Source: Devosia equisanguinis
Lineage (GTDB): Bacteria; Pseudomonadota; Alphaproteobacteria; Rhizobiales; Hyphomicrobiaceae
Length of the DNA: 11,608 nt
Direction of reading: 5' to 3'
NCBI GenBank assembly: GCA_945901835.1
Contig: CAMDMH010000031.1
Span: 1 to 11,608 of the forward strand
The notes under the pieces are model-generated. The model ran no database searches. It worked only from the letters and a program-made list of their open reading frames with translations, and was not told the DNA's origin. The position numbers were made by a program, and so were the translations under genes. Position 1 is the stretch's first letter, and every line of letters begins with the position of its first letter. Shown here piece by piece: positions 7,622 to 11,608 of the stretch.

Positions 7622-8521
7622 ATGAAGTTGCCCGGTCTGATCGTCGCACCGCTTACGCCGTTCAAGCAGGCGGATTTGTCGGTCGATTGGAAAGCGCTCG
7701 AGCGCGAGATCGACTACATCTGCGACGATTGCAAAGCCGCGATGATCAGCGTCAGCGGCGTTGAGACGAGCGAATACCATTATCTCTCGTTCGCGGACCG
7801 CAAGGAATTGATCAAACGCACAGCTGAGATGATCGGGACGCGTTCGGGGCTGGTCGTGGGCATCTCGCATCCCAATACGAAGATCGCGTTGGAACTGGCC
7901 GATCTGGCGGCGAGCCTGAAGGCCGAGGCCGTGCAGGTGTTGGCGCCGCAGCGTCCTTATGGCGGACAGCCCGGAACGCAGGAGCTGGTCGATTACTTCC
8001 GGGCCATCGCCGACAAGTCGCCGCTGCCGTTGCTGCTCTATCTCAATCCGGGCCCCGGTGCTGATGTCGGTCCAGAAGCGACGATCGCGATCACGAAGAT
8101 CCCGAAGGTCAAGTACGTGAAGGAAAGCTCGCGAGATCTGGCGAGGGTTTCGCGGCTGATCGTGGAGATCGATCAGGCCGGCCATGCGCGCTACTTCACG
8201 ACGATGCAGATGCTGCTGATCACGCTGATGCTGGGGGGCTCGGGCGCGACGATGCCGCCGCCGGCCTGCTACATCGCGGCCAAGATCATCGATGCCTTCA
8301 ACGCCAAGGACTTCGAGAAGGCAGCGAAGCTCCAGCTCGAGTTCGCACTGTTTCCCGCCAAGTACCAGTCGAAGGGGCTGGCGCCGGTTATGAAGGCGGC
8401 TATGGAGCTGATCGGCATCCCGCTCGGTGATCCCTATCCACCGTTCCCGGCGTTCACCGCCGAGGAGAAGAGGGCGCTGGGCGAGGAGCTGAAGAAGACG
8501 AGCCTGTTTCCCAAGGGTTAG
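7622..8521 (+). CDS. DapA/NAL-superfamily aldolase or lyase (not a true dihydrodipicolinate synthase)
   Basis: This 299-residue TIM-barrel protein of normal family length has the class I Schiff-base lysine at K167 in KYVKESS and the catalytic tyrosine Y140 in LLYLNPG. A GGSGAT turn follows near 205-210. The usual GTTGE motif is replaced by VETSE (about 47-51), which keeps the second Thr (T49) and the Glu but changes the Gly and first Thr. The Arg that binds the carboxylate shortly after the Tyr in authentic DapA is absent. This points to a pyruvate-type aldolase or dehydratase of the superfamily acting on some other hydroxy-keto acid. The ATG is preceded by GGGAGA. The next gene on the strand, a hydroxyacid dehydrogenase 95 bp away, would suit a product such as a 2-keto acid; that link is inference. 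Confidence 0.88.
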   Translation: MKLPGLIVAPLTPFKQADLSVDWKALEREIDYICDDCKAAMISVSGVETSEYHYLSFADRKELIKRTAEMIGTRSGLVVGISHPNTKIALELADLAASLKAEAVQVLAPQRPYGGQPGTQELVDYFRAIADKSPLPLLLYLNPGPGADVGPEATIAITKIPKVKYVKESSRDLARVSRLIVEIDQAGHARYFTTMQMLLITLMLGGSGATMPPPACYIAAKIIDAFNAKDFEKAAKLQLEFALFPAKYQSKGLAPVMKAAMELIGIPLGDPYPPFPAFTAEEKRALGEELKKTSLFPKG

Positions 8522-8564
8522 GCGGCAGGTGTGGCGGCCTTTTATTTCGCCAGCCGGTGTGACA

Positions 8565-8616
8565 AACAGTTCCCCACAACGGCGGCGAAGTGCCTGCCGG
8601 CCAAAGGGGAACTGTT
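8565..8616 (+). promoter_or_regulatory. RBS-sequestering hairpin before the D-2-hydroxyacid dehydrogenase gene
   Basis: AACAGTTCCCC (8565-8575) is the exact reverse complement of GGGGAACTGTT (8606-8616), and the second arm ends at the base before ATG 8617. The right arm contains the GGGGA Shine-Dalgarno (AAAGGGGA, 8603-8610). In mRNA the 11-bp stem, with a 30-nt loop that can itself fold, would block ribosome access. This would suit translational control or coupling to the upstream aldolase gene. It is not followed by a U-run, so it is not an intrinsic terminator. Confidence 0.6.
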
Positions 8617-9573
8617 ATGCGCATCGTGGTGCTCGACGACTATCAGGGGTGCGCGTTCGAGTTGGCGGACTGGTCGCGCATCCGTGCGGCGCACGAAGCG
8701 ATCGCCTTTAGCGACCACATCGCGGACGAGGACGAACTGGTGCGCCGTCTCGGCGGGGTCGATGTGCTGTGCATCATGCGCGAGCGGACGGCGATCACGA
8801 AGTCGCTGATCGACAAGCTGCCGACGCTGAAGCACATCGTGACGACGGGGCACGTTCACGCGGCGCTCGACACCAAGGCTGCGGCAGACCGCGGCATCGT
8901 GATATCTACGACGGGCTCTTCGCGGTATGCGACGGCTGAGCTGACGTTCGGGCTCGTGCTGGCGCTCGCCCGTCAGATCGTGGCGCATCACAACTCCGTG
9001 CAGTCGGGAGGATGGCAGCTGGCGCTGGGGCACGATGTGCGCGGCAAGACGCTCGGCGTTATCGGGCTTGGCAATCTCGGTGCGCAGGTAGCGGGATTCG
9101 GCAAGGCTTTCGGCATGAACGTCGTGGGGTGGAGTCAGAACCTCACCGACGAGCAGGCGGCGAAGGCCGGGGCCATCAGGGTCAGCAAGGAAGAGATGTT
9201 CCGGACGGCGGACTACATCACCGTCCACTACAAGCTGTCGGCACGGTCGCAAGGCATCGTCGGCGCGCAGGACATCGCGCTGATGAAGCCGACGGCATAT
9301 CTGATCAACACCTCGCGCGGGCCGCTGATCGACGAGGTGGCGATGATCGCGGCTATCCGCGAGGGCCGGATAGCGGGGGCTGGCATCGACGTATTCGACG
9401 AGGAGCCGCTGCCGGCCGGGCACTTCTTCCGCACGTCACGGAAGGTGATCGTGACGCCGCACGTGGGCTACGTGAGCCACGAGAACTATGTGACGTATTT
9501 CAATGAAATGGTCGATAATATCGAGGGTTGGCTTGCAGGCAAGCCGGTGCGCGTGGCGGCAGCGAAGGCCTGA
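8617..9573 (+). CDS. D-2-hydroxyacid dehydrogenase family protein
   Basis: This 318-residue NAD-dependent 2-hydroxyacid dehydrogenase has normal length for the family. I chose the ATG at 8617 because AAAGGGGA precedes it and the family's N-terminus (MRIVVLDDYQG) starts there; an ATG at 8590 would add nine residues overlapping the RBS. The N-terminal catalytic subdomain spans about 1-100. The Rossmann domain carries GLGNLG (150-155). Catalytic residues are R234 in NTSRGPLIDE, E263 in DVFDEEPLP and H282 in VTPHVGYVSHE. The enzyme would interconvert a 2-keto acid and a D-2-hydroxy acid with NAD(H). It follows the DapA-superfamily gene by 95 bp and is followed by a terminator, so it is probably the last gene of that operon. 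Confidence 0.92.
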   Translation: MRIVVLDDYQGCAFELADWSRIRAAHEAIAFSDHIADEDELVRRLGGVDVLCIMRERTAITKSLIDKLPTLKHIVTTGHVHAALDTKAAADRGIVISTTGSSRYATAELTFGLVLALARQIVAHHNSVQSGGWQLALGHDVRGKTLGVIGLGNLGAQVAGFGKAFGMNVVGWSQNLTDEQAAKAGAIRVSKEEMFRTADYITVHYKLSARSQGIVGAQDIALMKPTAYLINTSRGPLIDEVAMIAAIREGRIAGAGIDVFDEEPLPAGHFFRTSRKVIVTPHVGYVSHENYVTYFNEMVDNIEGWLAGKPVRVAAAKA

Positions 9574-9602
9574 GCGCGACAAGCATTGTTTTGGGAACGA
9601 GG

Positions 9603-9635
9603 AGGGGCGGTGCGCTTCGAGCGGCTGCCCCTTTT
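9603..9635 (+). terminator. Intrinsic terminator after the D-2-hydroxyacid dehydrogenase gene
   Basis: GGGGC (9604-9608) pairs with GCCCC (9627-9631). The stem continues through wobble pairs and a CGCT/AGCG inner helix with one bulged G and a TCG loop, and TTTT follows at 9632-9635. It lies 30 bp after the stop at 9573, as expected for a rho-independent terminator ending the aldolase/dehydrogenase operon. Confidence 0.75.
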
Positions 9636-9711
9636 CATTGCAGGTAGGTGCCCGGTCGGTGCAGCGCCAAAATCGGGTCACCAGCCATGTGGTGCCCGCT
9701 GAGATGTCATG

Positions 9712-9746
9712 AAAAGTAGCTGGTCTCCGCGATGTCGCGAACGACC
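9712..9746 (-). terminator. Candidate terminator downstream of rpmJ
   Basis: On the minus strand GGTC-GTT-CGCG-ACAT-CGCG-GA-GACC forms a two-part stem (9722-9746), followed after 6 nt by TTTT (9712-9715). It starts 17 bp past the rpmJ stop. The U-run is short and not adjacent to the stem, so this is a weak candidate. Confidence 0.35.
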
Positions 9747-9762
9747 TGAAGCGGGGGCTGGA

Positions 9763-9888
9763 TCAGCCCTGACGCGCCTTGAATCGCTTCTGGGTCTTGT
9801 TGATCACATACACCCGGCCCTTGCGACGAACCAGACGGTTGTCACGATGGCGAGCCCGCAGCGACTTCAACGAATTTCTGACCTTCAT
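9763..9888 (-). CDS. rpmJ: 50S ribosomal protein L36 (bL36), cysteine-free form
   Basis: The minus strand encodes a 41-residue protein from ATG 9888 to TGA 9763-9765. It begins MKVRNSLKSLRARHRDN and continues RLVRRKGRVYVINKTQKRF, ending KARQG. This is recognisably bL36, a small basic protein of the large ribosomal subunit. It belongs to the form lacking the four zinc-binding ligands (no Cys at all), which is usual in alphaproteobacteria. The upstream Shine-Dalgarno is weak (around ACGAGCG). The tRNA-Val gene lies 79 bp upstream on the same strand, so rpmJ may share the tRNA promoter or use one in the gap. Confidence 0.95.
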   Translation of the reverse strand: MKVRNSLKSLRARHRDNRLVRRKGRVYVINKTQKRFKARQG

Positions 9889-9917
9889 CACACGCTCGTT
9901 CGTTTTGTTCCGCCGTG

Positions 9918-9952
9918 CACCAGTCCGGCGCTGCAAAGCGCTGGTTCCGGTG
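9918..9952. other. Stem-loop between tRNA-Val and rpmJ
   Basis: CCGGCGCT (9925-9932) faces AGCGCTGG (9937-9944) across a GCAA loop. An outer helix CACC (9918-9921) with GGTG (9949-9952) encloses it, with an internal loop between. On the minus strand, the transcribed direction, one A/C mismatch interrupts it. No U-run follows. It could assist 3' processing of the tRNA or structure the rpmJ leader. Confidence 0.4.
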
Positions 9953-9967
9953 TCCGGTTCGAATGGC

Positions 9968-10042
9968 TGGTGGGCGCTACAGGGATCGAACCTGTGACCC
10001 CTACCATGTCAAGGTAGTGCTCTACCGCTGAGCTAAGCGCCC
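9968..10042 (-). tRNA. tRNA-Val, anticodon GAC
   Basis: The minus strand reads as a 75-nt tRNA with encoded CCA. The acceptor GGGCGCT pairs with AGCGCCC and is followed by discriminator A and CCA (9968-9970). The D-arm is GCTC...GAGC. The anticodon stem CTACC/GGTAG holds the loop TTGACAT with anticodon GAC, which reads GTC (valine). The T-arm ACAGG-TTCGATC-CCTGT is canonical. All stems are paired, so it looks functional. Confidence 0.96.
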
Positions 10043-10052
10043 CAGAGGCGCC

Positions 10053-10082
10053 CTTATCGTCCCTCGCCATCGTCGGCGTCAA
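10053..10082 (-). promoter_or_regulatory. Sigma-70-type promoter of tRNA-Val
   Basis: On the minus strand TTGACG (10077-10082) and GATAAG (10053-10058) are separated by 18 bp. This is a good -35 and a fair -10, and the mature tRNA starts 10 nt downstream at 10042. The tight spacing suggests a very short leader. The G+C-rich discriminator between -10 and the start (GGCGCC) is typical of stringently controlled stable-RNA promoters. Confidence 0.65.
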
Positions 10083-10160
10083 GGGCAATATTCACGTCGT
10101 GCGACCTGAATTTCACTCTCTCGCATTCGATCTTCGAGGGAGGTCGACAATGGCGGCGGT

Positions 10161-10490
10161 TCAGGGCTTGCAGGGACGCGCCGTCACGGTACAGACGACT
10201 GTCCGCTGGTCGGAGATGCAACGCTCGATCTGATCGCTCGCGCGGCCATAGTTGGCGTATTCCGAACCGAGCTTCGGGATGGAGCGGACTTTGGCTCGCC
10301 AGTTGCCGCGGGCCTTGACGAGAGCGAGCCATTTGAAGCTCGCCACTTCGCCTTTCGCGCTGACGTCCGTGTCGGCGCAGGTCGCGGCATCGGCGTCGCC
10401 GCTCCAGCCCAAAGCGACAACAGCCGTCATCGCTATCATAGCTACTTTGATGTGTATTACGCGCCGCCGGCCAAGGATCGCCAAGTTCAT
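10161..10490 (-). CDS. Small secreted four-cysteine protein, function unknown
   Basis: This 109-residue protein starts with an n-region rich in Arg, a hydrophobic stretch (about 15-29) and an ADA-A cleavage-like site near residue 35, consistent with a Sec signal peptide. The mature part is about 73 residues with four cysteines (C38, C91, C100, C107), suggesting two periplasmic disulfides. It has a central helix rich in Trp and basic residues (W54, W63, KVRS) and a YANYGRASDQIERC segment. Small secreted proteins with this general pattern (W...Y..W/Y.RA...RC...C...PC) are common in rhizobial genomes as hypothetical proteins; I do not know a function. ATG 10490 lies 10 bp after the stop of the universal stress gene, and its GAAGG Shine-Dalgarno overlaps that stop, so the two are co-transcribed. 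Confidence 0.75.
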   Translation of the reverse strand: MNLAILGRRRVIHIKVAMIAMTAVVALGWSGDADAATCADTDVSAKGEVASFKWLALVKARGNWRAKVRSIPKLGSEYANYGRASDQIERCISDQRTVVCTVTARPCKP

Positions 10491-10500
10491 GCGCGTACCT

Positions 10501-11355
10501 TCAGTGGGACAATATCACGGGGATGTCCGACGCCTGCAGGATGTGCTGCGTCGCGCCGCCGAAGATCATCTGGCGCAAGCGGCTCTGGGTGTAGGCGCCC
10601 TTGAGGATGAGGTCTGCGCCGATCTTGCGGGCCTCCACCAGGATGGCTTCGCCGGCGCCGCCTTTGTTGGCCGGTCTGGTCTGGGCCTCGCTGCCCTTGA
10701 TGCCGTGGCGGGCGAGATATTCGAGCATTTCGGCGGGCCGAGGGCCGGCCACCATGTTGCCGTCGACCGAGAGGAGCGTGACCTTCTCGGCGCGAAGCAG
10801 GAACGGCATGGCGTCGTTGATGACGCGGGCGGTCTCCGTGCTGGCGTTCCAGTGTACGAGGATGTTGGTGCCGAGAGTGCGGGGAACGTTCGGTGGCACC
10901 ATCAGGATCGGCCGCCCGCTTTCAAACAAGGCGGCCTCCAGCGTTGTCATGCGGGGCTCGTTCCGCCCGACGCCGGGACGGCCCACGATAGTTATGTCGA
11001 ACAGGCGACTGAGGGAGGCGAGACCTGCGTCGTCGATCGGCTGGCGCGAACTCCAGCGCAGCCGGCTTTTGCCCGATGTCGCGGTGCCCGATGTCGCGGT
11101 GCCCGATATCGCGGTGCCCGATATCGCGGTGAAAGCGTCGAAACGGTCGCGAGCGACCTTGATCGCCTCAGCGTCGGTGAAGCCGGTCTGCGGCAGGACG
11201 ACGACGACGGGATCGGGCGCTATGAAATCGACGACACTCGGCTTCAGCGCGATGCATTCGGTCTCTGCTTCAAAGCGGTTCGCCAGCAATGCGGCAGCGG
11301 CAAACCCAGCATCGACGCACGTATTCTGCTCGACAGGAAGCAATATGGACTTCAT
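10501..11355 (-). CDS. Universal stress protein, two-domain UspA-like
   Basis: This 284-residue cytoplasmic protein begins MKSILLPVEQNT, a UspA-type first strand, and has two Usp-like halves. The C-terminal half carries LILKGAYTQSRLRQMIFGGATQHIL followed by IPVILSH (split here for length: GAYTQSRLRQ near 253-262, FGGAT near 265-269). That is the UspA nucleotide-binding signature G-x2-G-x9-G(S/T) in the variant used by tandem rhizobial Usps. The N-terminal half lacks a clear copy of this signature. Residues 76-95 are a low-complexity linker of four 5-residue repeats. Family members bind ATP or act in stress survival, often under low oxygen or starvation. The RBS is weak (GAGAG). A dyad-rich region lies 50-130 bp upstream, and the small secreted gene follows by 10 bp. 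Confidence 0.88.
   Translation of the reverse strand: MKSILLPVEQNTCVDAGFAAAALLANRFEAETECIALKPSVVDFIAPDPVVVVLPQTGFTDAEAIKVARDRFDAFTAISGTAISGTATSGTATSGKSRLRWSSRQPIDDAGLASLSRLFDITIVGRPGVGRNEPRMTTLEAALFESGRPILMVPPNVPRTLGTNILVHWNASTETARVINDAMPFLLRAEKVTLLSVDGNMVAGPRPAEMLEYLARHGIKGSEAQTRPANKGGAGEAILVEARKIGADLILKGAYTQSRLRQMIFGGATQHILQASDIPVILSH
11071..11130. repeat. Minisatellite of four 15-bp units inside the universal stress gene
   Basis: GCCCGATGTCGCGGT occurs at 11071-11085 and 11086-11100, then GCCCGATATCGCGGT at 11101-11115 and 11116-11130. The four units are in perfect register and come as two identical pairs differing by one G/A base. Each encodes five residues, TAISG (twice) and TATSG (twice), at residues 76-95. 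The 15-bp length keeps the frame whatever the copy number, so the tract could vary in length without killing the gene. Confidence 0.95.
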
Positions 11356-11404
11356 GGCGGCTCTCGCTTTTCTCGACGGATTGAAGTCTCGACGTATCGA
11401 AGTC

Positions 11405-11484
11405 AGGTTGTCGCAACCTAGAGCAGTATTCGATCATATGTGATCGCCAGTGGCGATCTAGCCATCGGATAAAAACTGCCCTAG
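11405..11484. promoter_or_regulatory. Cluster of dyad-symmetric sequences upstream of the universal stress gene
   Basis: Four symmetric elements lie in 80 bp: AGGTTG-TCG-CAACCT (11405-11419), CGATCA-TATG-TGATCG (11431-11446), GATCGCC-AGT-GGCGATC (11442-11458, overlapping the previous one), and an outer pair CTAGAGCAGT (11418-11427) with ACTGCCCTAG (11475-11484, one mismatch). They sit 50-130 bp before the stress-gene ATG at 11355. They could be operators for dimeric regulators or together form one intergenic palindromic repeat. They do not match the FNR/FixK consensus TTGAT-N4-ATCAA. No supported gene was seen between 11356 and 11608; from 11485 to the end I see nothing definite. Confidence 0.5.
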
Positions 11485-11608
11485 AGCCTCTTGCAAAACG
11501 CCGAAAGGCGGATCGGTTGCGGGTGGTCTGCGACCGTCGGCGGGGCGCCTTGTCGTTGCTTGTTATGACATGACGCCCCTCACGCCGCAATTCACACACA
11601 CCTCGACC

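Noticed and set aside
8542..9423. Minus-strand ORF opposite the D-2-hydroxyacid dehydrogenase
   Set aside because: Antisense shadow; the plus strand carries all catalytic motifs of the dehydrogenase.
9968..10042. tRNA-Val as an attachment site for an integrated element
   Set aside because: No integrase gene and no repeated copy of the tRNA 3' end was seen in the window.
11071..11130. Possible CRISPR-like array
   Set aside because: The 15-bp units are directly adjacent with no spacers and are coding; it is a minisatellite.
10252..11421. Plus-strand ORF (389 codons) opposite the small secreted and universal stress genes
   Set aside because: Includes reversed repeat-encoded GARYRGARYRG sequence, has no RBS or family motifs; the minus-strand genes explain the region.
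11270..11599. Minus-strand ORF (109 codons) overlapping the start of the universal stress gene
   Set aside because: Overlaps the stress gene in another frame, runs through the dyad cluster, lacks motifs and a clear RBS.
11570..11608. Possible plus-strand gene start at ATG 11570 running off the window (MTPLTPQFTHTST)
   Set aside because: Only 13 codons are visible and no Shine-Dalgarno precedes it; not enough to support a gene.

Overview
The window is GC-rich and its gene content fits a rhizobial-type alphaproteobacterium (Hyphomicrobiales; the Bradyrhizobium, Rhodopseudomonas and Xanthobacteraceae side is my guess). The signs are the 41-residue cysteine-free L36 ribosomal protein, a Bug/TctC-type solute-binding protein, several small-molecule catabolic enzymes, C-run/G-run palindromic repeats, and strong avoidance of TTA, CTA and TCA codons, which leaves long spurious antisense frames. 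No phage, transposase, CRISPR or plasmid gene is present.

Layout. (1) Bases 1-4584, + strand: a probable catabolic operon. It holds the C-terminal end of a Bug/TctC periplasmic binding protein, an SDR oxidoreductase, a hydantoinase/oxoprolinase A-type ATPase (HyuA-like) and a PrpF/GalD-type isomerase resembling 4-oxalomesaconate tautomerase. Together these suggest uptake and processing of a carboxylated small molecule. The substrate cannot be read from the sequence, and no HyuB partner is visible. (2) Bases about 4585-7391, - strand: a two-gene operon made of a proline-rich two-TM protein and an SbmA/BacA-like ABC exporter. The exporter frame has no stop where its homology ends and stays open across the whole of the tautomerase gene on the opposite strand. 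(3) Bases 7622-9573, + strand: a DapA-superfamily aldolase/lyase with an altered active-site motif, then a D-2-hydroxyacid dehydrogenase. A hairpin between them covers the second gene's ribosome-binding site, and a terminator follows. (4) Bases 9763-10042, - strand: tRNA-Val(GAC) with a clear promoter, then rpmJ (L36). (5) Bases 10161-11355, - strand: a two-domain universal stress protein carrying an in-frame 4 x 15-bp minisatellite, followed 10 bp later by a small secreted four-cysteine protein. A cluster of dyad-symmetric sequences lies upstream of the stress gene.

The most unusual feature is a palindromic, G/C-run intergenic-type repeat inserted in frame within hyuA. It adds a Ser/Pro/Thr linker of about 20 residues just before the conserved DMGGTSAD motif. 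A related repeat in front of the same gene supplies part of its ribosome-binding site. Other points are the stopless ABC gene with changes at the Q-loop and H-loop residues, two ribosome-binding sites that fall inside hairpins, and the stress-protein minisatellite. I did not find a clearly new defence or mobile system.
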